Below are positions 32,890-44,933 of a DNA stretch of 64,000 nucleotides, one piece after another. The notes below the pieces were generated by a model. It had not been told where the DNA came from, made no database searches, and saw nothing but the letters and a program-made list of their open reading frames with translations. The number at the start of each line of letters is the position of its first letter. Within the stretch, counting starts at the first letter, position 1. This DNA comes from Elmis aenea (taxonomy: Eukaryota > Arthropoda > Insecta > Coleoptera > Elmidae), in NCBI GenBank assembly GCA_947652605.1, contig OX393577.1:36273466-36337465 (forward strand), read 5' to 3'. The position numbers were made by a program, and so were the translations under genes.

Positions 32890-33006
32890 AGGTTTGTTCA
32901 AGCAGGGCTATGTACGATCTGACGAACGGTCAGAGCATGCGCAGTATCGATACTACACATGCCCGACAGTTCGTCGGATTGTATATAGCCCTGCTTGAAC
33001 AAACCT
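32890..33006. mobile_element. Palindromic 117-bp MITE
   Basis: The left arm AGGTTTGTTCAAGCAGGGCT and its inverse on the right are identical for the first 22 bases, and the arms pair over about 55 bases with few mismatches. The centre reads ATCGAT. TAT flanks both sides. It is GC-richer than the surroundings and encodes nothing. The superfamily is uncertain because the 3-base flank may be chance. Confidence 0.8.
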
Positions 33007-33156
33007 TATGAATTGGGCGCTAAAGTAACGTGCTACGGTTCATTTCTTTGCTAAATAGTTCAGAGCGATCTAACCAGATGGCAGCCTTACGGTTTTGTTT
33101 TGTAACTAGGAGATTTCCATTCTGCTTGTGTATGTTCTGTGTTAGCTATGTTCTGT

Positions 33157-33942
33157 GCACAAAACATGTTTAAGTCGTTCACGTCGTTCAGTACATAGAT
33201 AAAGAACATAGTTCAGTATTGCATAGATAAAGACAGTATTGCTGTTTGAATAATTTTAATTTGTTGTTTATGATTTATTTTTAAAGACAAATTGTGCTGT
33301 GTGTGCTATTTTACGCTTCTTTTTTCATCATGGTGGGAATGATCTGCACTGTCAAGAATTGTCATAGAAGTTATGTCAGCAAGTATCTAGAATTAATGTA
33401 ATTTTAATATTAGATATAAATGTAATATTTTATTATTGTACAAAAAGATAAATTGTTCTTACTGCCAAAATAAAATATTTTTTTATATAGTTGTGTCTTT
33501 TGTAGTTTATAATGTGTTTCCTATTTTTTATATTATAACCAGCCATTTTTTTAATTAATCCTCGAATTGCATCAAAGAAATTCCAATAAAAATTGTGAAT
33601 TTGTTATTTCTGTGCAAGCAAATTTTTAAAATTAAACTCACAGGCTTATTCATAATAATGTGCTTAAGGTTTAGAAACATATAATACGCCTAAACGTGGC
33701 CTAAATCAATTAAAATGTGATTTTATGATTTTTGTATACATATAATGTTTTGCTAAAACAACCCATAATCACACTCAAATGAGTTTGAAAATCGTTTATT
33801 TGTACATATCAAGCATCCCGCGTTTCAGAAATTAAAAGTTTAGTTAGACTCCAATTAACAGAGGCGCCACATATGCTCAAAATGTTTAACATCACAGTGT
33901 CCTATCTATATTATGTTTCTTATCTATGCGTGGAAAGGCACC
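33157..33942. mobile_element. Composite element, copy B (inverted relative to copy A)
   Basis: About 773 bases match the core of copy A (17417-19041) in opposite orientation once A's nested hAT element is removed. The right end runs straight into CGTGGAAAGGCACC (33929-33942), the inverse of the outer end of copy A at 16843. It lacks the 207-bp inverted arms. At 33330-33401 there is a short frame starting M-V-G-M-I-C-T-V-K-N-C whose C-x4-C spacing is like the start of a THAP domain; this is suggestive only. Confidence 0.8.
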
Positions 33943-34078
33943 AAGCACCATAAGAAGCATATTACGCACGAGTGGAAAAGTTAGGCACGGAGCCGCGTAG
34001 CGGCAAGTGCGTATTTCCACGAGTGCGTAGTTGCTTTACAACTCGTATTATGTAGCTTACCTTTTCTACGAACACATA
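33943..34078. repeat. Structured repeat with GCACGAGTGG motifs
   Basis: ATTACGCACGAGTGGAAAAG, the inner hairpin pair GAGCCGCGTAGCGGC and TTTCCACGAGTGCGTAG form inverse pairs. AACTCGTATTATGTAGC and CACATAATACC follow. It looks like a compact stem-forming repeat. It is cut at its right side by the hAT element at 34087, and the duplicated target ATACCTAC resumes at 34982. Confidence 0.5.
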
Positions 34079-34086
34079 ATACCTAC

Positions 34087-34981
34087 CAGTGGCGTGCAGT
34101 CCATGAATGCGTTGGATGCGGCGCATCCCTTAAAATTTTGAAATATTTCATACATTAATGTAATGTATAATTTGTTTTTCTAAAATTAATTTGTAAAGAG
34201 TAATTGTTCAACTATTATGTCCATAAAATGTTACGTTTTAAAGTTAAGGGGAAAAAATCTTATATTTCCCATTGGTCTAACTGCCTCATTTAATGCCGTG
34301 AATGCGGTGAAGCGCTCAGCATCTAGGGCTGGACTCGTAGCATCAGAGATATAGAAGTTAACGCATGCGTATTAAGTGTCAGTTGATGGAGCATGGAGCT
34401 ATATAATATCTGTAGATGCTGTTTTGAAAACAGCATCTACAGCTAAAAACGCATTCACCGAACACCGGTAATGCGGTAGTATTGTGTTCGCGCTTAGCGT
34501 TTATTGTTGGATACGATTTAATTAAACATGAATGCAATATGCAACTGCATAGTGGAGAGTTTGTTAAAACTGTCATTCATAGCTCTCACATTTTTTATGC
34601 TAGTTTGAAAATTAATAGTCTTTTATGTTAATAAGTTGCAGAGCTCAACATCTTAATTTTATTTTTTTATTTTTCAAATTATCAGTTACAATTTTGTGTA
34701 GCTTTATTAAAAATATGAGAATTTCTCTCGCAGTTATGTGCATCACGAATTATAACAGATCAGTAAAAAGTTGCATTTTTTTTTTTTAATTAATTTTTTT
34801 CTGATTATTACAAGTAATTAGTAGTAGGCTACAAGTTAATAATAATACGTTGTCATGATATTTTACGGGATTTAAGTATGTATAAGTGGATGATGAAGAT
34901 TTAAATACATTTTTAAGGAAAAACAATTTTTTTTATATATTCGACTGCATCCCTTACAATAAAACCCACCGCACGCCACTG
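34087..34981. mobile_element. Non-autonomous hAT element
   Basis: The 895-base element starts CAGTGGCGTGC and ends GCACGCCACTG, flanked on both sides by ATACCTAC (34079-34086 and 34982-34989), a perfect 8-base target duplication. The interior includes a perfect hairpin at 34410-34442. No transposase motif is visible, so it is a derivative mobilised in trans. Confidence 0.93.
34410..34442. repeat. Perfect 16-bp-arm hairpin inside the hAT element
   Basis: CTGTAGATGCTGTTTT and its exact inverse are separated by a single G. It may be a structural feature of the element or the scar of an inverted duplication. Confidence 0.85.
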
Positions 34982-34989
34982 ATACCTAC

Positions 34990-35411
34990 GATCGTAACGG
35001 CTTGTTGGCTAATATACACCCAGTAATTACGTTGTCTTGTCAATTTTGACGTAAGCCTACTTTGACATTTCTACAAGTGTGCGTTTTGCTTACTGTGCTT
35101 TAGAACTCACTTACTATGCATGCAGGCTGTGCGGTGAGTCATTAACATTAGTGGTAGTAGAAAAAAACATATAGGTACGTATGTGCAATAAATGTTATAA
35201 ATATTTCACCATACAGGCTAATTCAAATTCGAGTTACAACATGAAACACTCTCTAGAGAGCATAGGTTTAGACTTGGCAAAGCTACTAAATTGTATGTTA
35301 AATAATTATCCGAAGATAAATTTTAAATATATTAAACCATGCATGTGAACGCACATAAAGAATCCGGTTTTGAAAAATGATGTCTAATTTTTTTATTGTA
35401 CCAATATTTTA
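34990..35411. other. Intergenic, with worn foldback arm
   Basis: At 35221-35300 the sequence around AGCATAGGTTTAGACTTGGC repeats the outer arm of the foldback at 11609-14340. Nothing else is recognised. Confidence 0.5.
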
Positions 35412-35609
35412 AAACGTACCTATAAAAATGTCATCTGAAATCTGTTCGGTTGTCACTATTATTCGATTTCTAAGATCATCTAAATTTTCTGATTTTGCTC
35501 TATATACGTTATTTTTGAGGTATCCCCACAAAAAGTAGTCCAAAGGTGACAAATCTGGAAAGCGTGGTGGCCATTCAATTGTACTTCGCCTTCCTATCCA
35601 CCTCTTTTA
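35412..35609 (-). pseudogene. DD41D-type mariner transposase fragment
   Basis: The minus strand reads W-I-G-R-R-S-T-I-E-W-P-P-R-F-P-D-L-S-P-L-D-Y-F-L-W-G, then V-Y-R-A-K-S-E-N-L-D-D-L-R-N-R-I. This is the segment around the third catalytic aspartate (S-P-L-D-Y) and the C-terminus of a Tc1/mariner transposase of the same type as the DD41D element at 54602-55962. About 65 codons are open, then stops. Everything upstream of the segment is lost. Confidence 0.85.
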
Positions 35610-38045
35610 TGTGGATTAAACAATTTTGATTTTATTGTTTTTTTATTAAACTAATTTATAATCAGGTAAACATATAGCTTAAAGATGAAAATAGAACGTT
35701 ATTTGACATTTAAAACAAATGATCGAGATATTTCCAAAGCCGACTAATTAATTTCTGTTAAATATTTTGTTTGTGCCAATTAATTATCATGAAAACCGCA
35801 ATAACTCGAGAAATATTAATTTTAGACATCATAGACCTTTAAGAAATTTTAAAGGTAATTAAGTTATCGATAAGAATATGTAAAAATATATAGGGTGTTC
35901 TATTTAAAAAAATTGACTTATCCGTGTTTAAAGTTCAACCAATTGGACCGAGCATAAAAAACACCCTGCGAATTATTTTAAAATTTTAACTAGTCAGCAA
36001 TCACTATGAAACTATTGTTGAAAGTTTTCAAACGAATTCGTTCTGAAATTGCTATGTTGTGAAATATCAATATTTCCTTAGAGTCCTGTTTCTGTCAAAA
36101 TTTTCATAAAAACTTAAATAACTCAAAAACGATTGATTTAAGGCACATAAAACCTCATACATTTTGAAAGACAATTTAAGTCTGCATCTAAAAAGTGCAA
36201 AATATACAGGGTGTTCTATTTAAGAAAACAAAGTGACGTATCGGTACGCAAAAACAAAACACTGTGTATAGTTGAAAATAATTTTAGGTTATGTAGTAAA
36301 TTACCACAAACAACTTTTATTCTAAACTTTTTTTTGTAAAGTTGCCACAAGACGAGATATTGATCCGTTACGTTACTTTTTGGACACACTGTATATTATA
36401 AATAGAATTATTAAACTTAAATGTAATTATTTAATTAATAATATACATTGCTTAACAGATTACGATTATTTACTTTTTATTTAGATCCTCCACATAAACT
36501 GTAACTGCCCTTCCATCTTAAGATAATTTTCACAAACAATAAACTCCTCAAAAAATATATACCGAAAAAGCAGTTTTTTCAGGCCCCTCTTATATTAATG
36601 TTACCTACCGCGTTTATTCAAAGAAATATTTAATAGTTTTTAAATGTAAACATGTACCTATATAGAAATATTTCAATTTTACAATCATTTAGTTAGACCT
36701 ATAAAATGTTTATGATATGGCAATATATGTCTCGTCATATCTTACACATATAAAAATTTTGTTTATAAAATGTTTATACTTTCATAACATACTGATTGGA
36801 TGAACGTATATTTTTTTATTTCGTGTATTATTGCTTTGTTATGTAAAGGATTCTACTGTTGCTCTATCCAAGAAAAGGAGCAATATAAATATACTAACTA
36901 AATATAGCTAATGATACTAATTTAAAATAATCGTTGATAATATAAAAAAATACATATTGGTACTGTTGTTATTTTTGTGATTAATTTTAATTGGCTGAAA
37001 AATTTAGTATATAATAGAAAAATTAATGTTTATTTTCCATTGGGATATACATACATTTATAAATTAAGAGATGTAAAATTGATTTATCTGTATACAATAT
37101 AAAGTCTTTTAGACCCATTCTGGATATATTAAGTTATTAAGACAATATTAACAATTTCTGCGTTTGTAGCAGCGTCTAATGAAAATCGGTTATTTGATAC
37201 AAAATAATCGATTTAGACCAGATAGGAAATATCACATATCATATTATTATCGTTTATCGAAAAATAACAAAATGAACATATTTAAAATTTAGTAAAAGAA
37301 CAGATGTTGTAATTTGCCTTCACTAAAACACACATACAGACTTTCGTTACTTCTTATATCGAAAGTAACAAAACTCATGTGATGCAATCCAAACACCGCA
37401 CTTTAACGCAATTCAATAATGCAAACTCTTTTAGTTAAAAAGTTAAAACGGAAACAAAAAAATAAAATAAACACCAAGTATTGTTGTTCATTTTTTTCTT
37501 ATGTTCTTCAAAAGGCTTAAATAAAAATTACAAAAATGTAATGAACATAGTTCCCCACACTTTTCATAGTAATATTTTTGCTACTTTTTATATCCACATC
37601 GTTTTATTATTTATGGCGTTATTTTCAATATTTATTTTCTTATTATTAGTCGGTACACAGTAGCGTGCGACTTTTGTTGTAGATATTAATTAAAAAGTAA
37701 TTCACAGTTGTTTAGCAGCTCTGCAGCTGCACGAAACGAAAAACGAAGCTTTATTATTTGAAGAGAGAAATAGCGTTAAAATCTTGATCATTAATCCTAC
37801 AGCAAAAATCTATAACTAACCTCAGCTTTTTATTATTTTGTGTTTTGTTTGGAAATATTGTTACACTTGAGCCTGCCTTTGAACGATAATTAAACACTGA
37901 CTGCGATTAGTTAATTTCACGTCATTCCAGGCACAGGTGTAAGTAAGTATTTGCAACATGTTTTTTAATTGGGACAACATAATTATAAACTTGGACGGTT
38001 TTAATAAATTGCGCTGTGTTAACTAGAATCAAGGACTTTAGTTAA
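35610..38045. other. AT-rich stretch with worn mariner-type ends
   Basis: No gene is supported. Phrases such as AGGGTGTTCTATTTAA at 35892 and CAGGGTGTTCTATTTAAG at 36209 are ends of worn foldback MITEs of the mariner type. The stretch 36420-38045 holds only AT-rich sequence and chance frames. Confidence 0.5.
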
Positions 38046-38047
38046 TA

Positions 38048-38522
38048 CAGTAATCCCACCATTTACGCGGATTCACTTCACAGCGGTGGATTTTTTTTTT
38101 TCAATTATCTACTAGTACTATTTGAAGGTGGCACGGTTTTTCGTTAAAATTTGACTTCCCGCCTCCGGGGCGACAAATATTTTTTTATGTTATGGGCATT
38201 TAGAGGCTATGAATTCGTATCTATTTTTTACATTTGAAGTTTTTATCCCTTTTTTAAGAGAATAATTTAATATTGCCAATTTTAATTGCTAAAGTAACGC
38301 TGGTAAATAAATGATAATTACATCAAAAAGTGTGTTTTTGTTTGCAGTAACCTCTTGCATAGACATAAATATTTTTTAAAAATCATTAAATTTTTTCTAG
38401 TCCAGTAAGAGTAACATATTTAAGAATATGGGATAGATTCCTATTTAAAACATGCTTGCCATGGCTCCATTTACGCGCTGTTTTTGTGAAACGAATTACC
38501 CGCGTAAATGGAGGGATTACTG
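38048..38522. mobile_element. pogo/Tigger-like MITE
   Basis: The inverted ends are CAGTAATCCCACCATTTACG and CAGTAATCCCTCCATTTACG, alike over about 23 bases with one mismatch and flanked by TA (38046-38047 and 38523-38524). The end sequence and TA target fit the pogo/Tigger branch of Tc1/mariner. It is 475 bases and encodes no protein. Confidence 0.85.
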
Positions 38523-38544
38523 TACTTTCTCTATATTGGGTGTA

Positions 38545-39443
38545 GGGTCAAGTGGACAACAGTGGCTAGGGCGGCTACAGTGAATCAGTCGGTATTTGCA
38601 AAAAAGTAACAGAAATATCTATCCATCACATTTACTCGTCGATAGCGCTTGTGACCTGAACTCGTTCAAACTAATCGGCTAGCGTCTATGGCGTAGTGTG
38701 TTTTTGCAGTGGAATGATTTAGTTTTTGGCCTGCAAAAATTTCGTTTTAAGCTAAGACATTTTTTTTCTACTCTTTTACCTTGCTTTATTTTTATTGGTT
38801 GTTATTTCTTATGTAAACTACGTTCAATTAAGATTGTTTTATATGAAATTCATCGTTAAATACACATCGGTTTTCTAGGTGTTTTGATGTGTGATTAAAA
38901 AGGCCGTCAAGTACACAGTGGCTCAGCTAAGTTAAGGACAGTGGATCATGATCCACTGTGTACGATTTTTTGGCACCAAACGGGCCACTTAATATTAATG
39001 AGACTGTTTTGTCGATACGATTTATAAAAGAAGTGAGAAACGTCGTAATTTTTGAGACCAAATGAGTAATTCTATAATTTTAAGGTTACCTCTTTATAAA
39101 AGTGAAAATTCTCAAAATAAAGACGACGGGTTCATTACAATGGAACTTGTTTCATTTCTTCGGCTTGACCCGCGGTTATCCACTGTGTACCAGCATGATC
39201 CACTGTACACTGAAGGGCGATCCACTGTTCCCGCCCCTGTGGTACCTACACGATGGATCAATCCCCAATTTTTAAAAAAGCTTTATAACTGTTTTTAGAT
39301 TAGATCGTTCATAAAAATAGTAATGTAAAATCAAAAAGCATAAACTACAGTACATTCATGCCGAATTGTAGCATCCTGACACTATTCAGAGCCAAGTGAT
39401 ATCCTTCCAAACAAAAAGTGATCCACTGTTGCCCACTTGACCC
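38545..39443. mobile_element. TA-flanked element with repeated GATCCACTGT motifs
   Basis: The ends GGGTCAAGTGGACAACAGTGG and near-inverse CCACTGTTGCCCACTTGACCC are flanked by TA. Copies of GATCCACTGT or its inverse occur at 38938-38959 (a 22-base perfect palindrome of two copies), 39177 (one change), 39197, 39219 and 39420. It starts 22 bases after the pogo-like MITE. A 78-codon frame (39062-39298) covers the repeats and has no known relative. I call it a non-autonomous DNA transposon. Confidence 0.75.
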
Positions 39444-39479
39444 TAACTGAAATCATACTTACCCCCTCTTTTTTCTTTA

Positions 39480-39890
39480 GTTTTGATTTTACACAAATGA
39501 AACTTTAGACATGCAAACGGATTTTCTGAACATATTTACACTTTTGTTTCACTTCCGTGAAATGGCTCTAATTTTGTTATTTCAAATGGAACACCCTGTA
39601 TATTTTATATTTTGAAAAGCGGTAGCAATTTTGAATACGACTGCACCACTTTAATTAATTTTTATAACCTCAAATTATTTTTGAACGAAAATTTAATTTT
39701 TTATTAAGTGTGCCGTGACCTGCATAAATTGAATTTTATTATGTCAACAAATGTCCGAAAAACGTTTTTGTATATTTTAATTGACATTTGGGTTTGTGTA
39801 TGTTCTGTGATGTGGGTTAGTTCAATAAACTTTAAAGGTTGCAAAATTGGTTTTTTACAAAAAGTCAAAAGCGCTTTAAAATCTAAACGT
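39480..39890. repeat. Half copy of the 47035-49105 foldback family
   Basis: The block with TTTCACTTCCGTGAAATGGC, TTTCAAATGGAACACCCTG, TGTGCCGTGACCTGCATAAA and ATTATGTCAACA follows the left arm of the larger foldback in the same order. Only one arm is present. The 61-codon frame here is part of the repeat. Confidence 0.7.
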
Positions 39891-40257
39891 TAGAGAATCA
39901 GTTAAATAAGCAAGAGAACAAATTATTTGCAGTATAAAAATCTCCTTTTACTGTATGGAACTGCTATAAAATTCAGTGCTGTGTAGCTTAATACAACGCT
40001 CCATAGTAAATTAAATCGTAATATAATAAATTTCAATGCTGTATAAAATAACCGAACGCTATATGAAATAACAAAATGCTTTTAGAAAAATTAAAAACGC
40101 TTATAGTAAGGAACTCTAAAACCATAGATTACCTGTAATGTTTTATTTTTATCTTTATAACCTTTAATAATATCTCATATAATGTGCATAATTTTTTAAT
40201 ACAGCATTTTATTTTCTAATTCCATATTTTTTATATGGAATCTTGGCATTTTTTATA
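39891..40257. other. Intergenic with TATAAAAT..GC motifs
   Basis: Short words such as GCTGTATAAAATAACCGAACG and GCTATATGAAATAAC recur, similar to those at 30880-31140. No gene. Confidence 0.4.
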
Positions 40258-40874
40258 CAGGGTGTGTAAAAATTGGCGGAAGCGCTACACGTGGCGATGT
40301 TCTTCGTAAAATTCTAAGTCGAAAATCTTAATACGAAAATGTTGTACCATGCTTGCTGTGTCTGCAAGAGGTCCTCATAGTTTTGACATTTAGTCCTTTA
40401 ATAAGCGTTATTATTTAATACTTGCAAATGAAAAAGCTGCAATTTGGAATAAAAATAAATTTCGAATAGTATTTTTTCCTAGATATTGTGTTCTTCCTTT
40501 CAAAACTTGGTGTTGAAAATATGTAAATCACTGATTTGAATGAAAATAATACATATGGCAACATTGCCATTAGCTGTCACCTCTGTTTTTCTCGTAATTA
40601 TTTCTAGTTTGTGTTAGACGATACCTAAAAGTTTGCAGTTATGTTTACGAACTGAAGGCTTTCAGTTCGAACAAAAATTGTAAATACCTAAGCAAAAATT
40701 GCTGATAAAAAAATGTCTAAACGCAAATCAATGTATGCAATGTTGCCAATTTTTTTTTTTTTCTTTAAATGGTTCCTGAGGCTATAGGAAGCATGGTACA
40801 ACATTTTTGGATTAAGATTTTCGACTTAGAATTTTACAAAGAACATCGTCACGTGCCAATTTATACACACCCTG
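40258..40874. mobile_element. Mariner-type foldback MITE, copy 2
   Basis: Same family as 3341-3956, same orientation. The left end CAGGGTGTGTAAAAATTGGC is followed by GCGGAAGCGCTACACGTGGC. The right arm has lost a few bases around GTCACGTGCCAATTTATAC. Both sides are TA, the target of Tc1/mariner elements. It lies inside the TATATAGC-motif region. Confidence 0.88.
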
Positions 40875-42214
40875 TATAGTCCTTTTAATATTTTTTATAT
40901 AGCTTTTTGGTATTTTTTATCAAATATTTGGGTTATTCCTGAAGCATTTAATTTTTATCCTAATAGCAATATTGGGTAGAATAACGTAAGTAAATAAAGA
41001 CCTAAAACTGTAATTGCCAACTAGATTTCTAAAATAAAAAATTACAAATATTTTAAAAACTCAATATCTTTTTAACAATGACAGATAGACCTTTATTTAA
41101 ATGGGTAATTTTTAGATAAATTTAAGTAGTCTGTAATTAATGAAAGCACTAATAATCTCAGAAGTTGAGTGGTTTTGAAAAAAAGTTAAAATTATTTGGT
41201 TTAGGGTGAAACAAAATTTTTAAGTTAGTTTTGTCCATTGTTTTGATTTAATTTAATTCAATTATTTTTTAAAAGCCTTTTGTCGTGTTTTTAAACAATC
41301 TGTGTTTATCAAAAACTATTAGCAATACAAGTAATAACACGTAGCCAACCGAAATTGAAATTTTTATGAAACTGCAGCCAACGGTAATTCCCCTTTAAAT
41401 CATATTAATTTGATATGTGTCTCAATAATTATTCAGTATGTAAATTATGAGTGTCTTCTTCAAAATCTTCGTAAAATTATATAAAAATTAACCACCTAGA
41501 ATTTTGTTCTACAAGTCATTATTAAGAAAATATCTGTGTTTAAAAACGTTGTTTTGTTTCAAAAAGTTGCCAACAACTGTTAATTTTGTATGTACAATCC
41601 ATTATAATGTAATTATGTCTAACTTTGTTAAGTTAGCAGACTCTCCAAGTCTTATAACAATATAGTAACCCAAATAATACGGTAGACTCTTGTCACCCTC
41701 TTTATTTATAATTTAAATATTTTAAATGAATTACTTAAATAATGCCAACAATGCTGTGACCAAATAATATTGTAAACTGGAACTGTCGTAACCAACACAA
41801 TACAGCAATCAATAGACTAGGTATATTTGCATTGATTTATTTAACATTTTCTTAATAAAACATATAAGGAAGATAAACAAAACTTTCTTGGTAAACGTAT
41901 GTAGATTTATTTGATTTGCAATAGGTACTAAGTGCTTAATGAACATTGCACAACTGCAGTTACATTTTAATTAATTTAATTGTTTCTGTAAGTTTTGAGT
42001 AATCTGCAGCTGAAGTATCAATCAGTTAATGCTTTGAGAAAATGTCGTCGCAATAGCAATAGCAACTTTAACAATGTTGCTTGTATTTCACGATTAGGAT
42101 TTTTGTAAATGAACTAACCTAAAATTTAATATATTAATTTGTTTAGTTTTACAAGCACATTTATTCCGTATTTAATCGAATTTATTATTGTGATTAAATA
42201 ATATGCTGCAAATA
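40875..42214. other. AT-rich stretch, nothing recognised
   Basis: No coding sequence or repeat that I can support. Confidence 0.5.
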
Positions 42215-42216
42215 TA

Positions 42217-42946
42217 CAGTGCTGGGCAAAAGTATAGAAACAGACAAATATATAAAACACTATTAAAGAAGATATTACAATAAAATTCAGTATCTGACCT
42301 TGACAGTGTTCTACGAATTCGATAAAAAAATTGCGGTTGCAATACGACAACCGGTTTAATCGGAAACGGACAAACTTTAAAATTTTACTAACCTACATAT
42401 TATTATATTTTTGGATAGTTCTTTAAATATACTTTAAAAAATGTAAAAGGTTATATGGGTTTAAAATCAACCGTTTTCGTACAATTTGAAATTTACATTT
42501 TTATGAAATTTTAAACGTAAAAACACCCTATATAATATTTTAAAAATGTAGCTAGCGCAAAAAGTTAATTAATTTATAGTCAGTCTTCATTTCAAACAAA
42601 ACTGTACAGCCTTTTTAAAGCACTTAAATGTGCTATATCGCTTGAAACTTTCATAAAAATGTAAATTTCAAATTTTACAAAATCGGTTTACTTTAGACCC
42701 ATATAACCTCATACATTTTTAAAAGTAAATTTCAAGAGCAATCCAAAAATATAATAATATGTAGGGTGTTCCTTTTAAAATTTCAAAGTTTGAGTCTGTT
42801 TCCGGTTAAACCGGAAGCTGTATTGCAACCTTAATATTTTCATCGATTCGGTGAAACAACATAAAAGGTCATATAACAAATTTTATTGTAATATCTTTAA
42901 TAATATTCTAGATATTTGCCTGTTTCCATACTTTTGCGCAGCACTG
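42217..42946. mobile_element. TA-flanked foldback MITE (CAGTGCTGGGCAAAAG family)
   Basis: This 730-base element has ends CAGTGCTGGGCAAAAGTATA and the inverse of CAGTGCTGCGCAAAAGTATG, flanked by TA. The arms are about 330 bases each. They include TTGCAATACGACAACCGG and the block TAAAAAATGTAAAAGGTTAT. A single arm of the same family is at 54265-54575, and a more distant one at about 52650-52855. Confidence 0.88.
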
Positions 42947-44930
42947 TAAACATTTTATGTGTACGGTGATGTAAACTGTTAGGCTTTGCTTTTGGCAAAA
43001 AAACATTTTTCTTTATTTCCATTAACCCGAAATTAGCATTTTAACATATATGCAATAGTCTTTCCAGCATTAAAGCACTTTTTTGTGAGCACCAATTTAA
43101 ATACTCGGCGTTTTAAGCCCACATATTAATTTTATGATGAATTACACAGAAACACTCATATTAATGCTGTACAAAGTTATAACATTTGTAAAGCCAGGAA
43201 GCTCAATCCTGTTCATGCCAATGCCAAAGTCTGCATTTAAACGATCTTTTTCATACATCTAGATAAAAAATCAATTAAAAGAAATATGCAGTTTATTAAA
43301 AAGACATTATGAAAAACGTTACTAATAATCGAATATGTATAAAATATCGGTAAAAATTTATTTTAATATTTCATTAAATTTTAGAGACCATAAAAACAAA
43401 TTTAAGATTTTTATTAACAAAATTTACTTATATTTTTATATGACTTTGGTATTTGCAGTTTTTTCTTTGTTTTAAATTGAATCTGTACAACACAATACAT
43501 AATTTCTTTGCAGACTGCATACATTTCTACATTTCTTACAAAAAAGTAATCATTTACTCATTAATTGACAAGTTGCTACTGTTTCAGTCTAAAATGTAAC
43601 TATATGAAAAACAATGAGATGATAGATACAATAATTAAAATATTTATTGCATTTATAAATCTCATGTTATCGTATTACCGATGCCCAAACTTGTTTCATT
43701 CATAAAAATCGAATCAGATAAAATTAAAATAATTGCAACTAATAAATAAAATAAAGATAATGAATGAAGAAACGCAAAGTAAAGAGCAAATTAAATATAA
43801 AACAAATTATCATGTTTAATATAACCAGTTCATTTTACTGAACTTGAAAAAATTAATCACTCTCAAAAAGTTTAATAAAAATGTTTACTAGTTGTTTTTG
43901 AAAAACCTAGGCACGCAACGAAATAAATGACATTATATATTTAAGTATATTATTATATTTATGTAAAGAGGAGATAATTATTCGTTATCATTAAATTTTA
44001 ATCGCGTATTAGAAATAACATTAATTATAACAAATACGTACAGAAAAGAGTTTTGTTCTTCAATCCAAATTTAAATCTGGAATCCACAAAAACTTGACTT
44101 ATTGATGCGCTAAAAGTATTCACTAAATGCGAATTTGAAAGTACGGCAGGCGTCGTGAACTGTCCCGTCACTACTGCTGACTCCATACAGCGTCCCGACG
44201 CTTCCCCCTCACTCTCAATCGCGAGCATCCTCGGGAGCGATTATTTGAATCTTCAGTAAGTAGTGGGATTTCTCAATATCTGATTGCAAATTTAATGAAT
44301 GAGATTACTGCGTAACACATGTATACATCGGCTCTAAGTAATGCCGCAGAAAATATTCTTTAAATTAGCAGATCATTAAAATAACTAAAGCTTAAAATAT
44401 TAATGGCAATTAATTACTATTATGTAAAAGTTGACATTTTTCTATTACACGACACTTCCAGATTAAACGTTTTATTTTTACGATTATTACTAATCTTCGT
44501 TTTTTTTTTAATACATACTTTCTTTTTATAATAATAATGATGAAAATTATTAAAATTATTGTTAGCGTTTTCTTAAAATATAAAATAATATTTTTTTATA
44601 AAGATTTCGTTGTGCAGTGTAAGATTGTAGAGTTTGATGTTTTTCTGTGCATTTCCGCGCTAAGATTAATTATGTTGGATGTCTGATTGCTTCTTAAGTA
44701 AACTTGGACAAGCTTGCAATTTAAAAGCGTGAATAACTCAACGATAGATCATCTTCACGCGTTCGCCGTGGAAACTTATTTTTCAACTTTCTGCGTAAGT
44801 AAGAGGTGAATACTTTTTTCATTTTACGCAATAACAAGATGAACTAAATGATTTCAAAAAAAATTAACCCACTAAAAAGTAAACATTTCTTACCCCCAAA
44901 GCATGAAACGCAGACAACGTTAGGTATTTT
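42947..44930. other. AT-rich stretch with one GC-richer island
   Basis: Mostly A/T-rich and unassigned. At about 44140-44255 composition is clearly higher in GC and ends in CTTCA followed by GTAAGTAG, which looks like a splice donor on the plus strand; the minus strand is open for 67 codons here. This could be a 5' exon of a host gene, but no protein similarity supports it. Confidence 0.35.
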
Positions 44931-44933
44931 ATA

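Noticed and set aside
32890..33006. tRNA or structured RNA gene
   Set aside because: The 117-base palindrome lacks tRNA boxes and behaves as a MITE with inverted ends.
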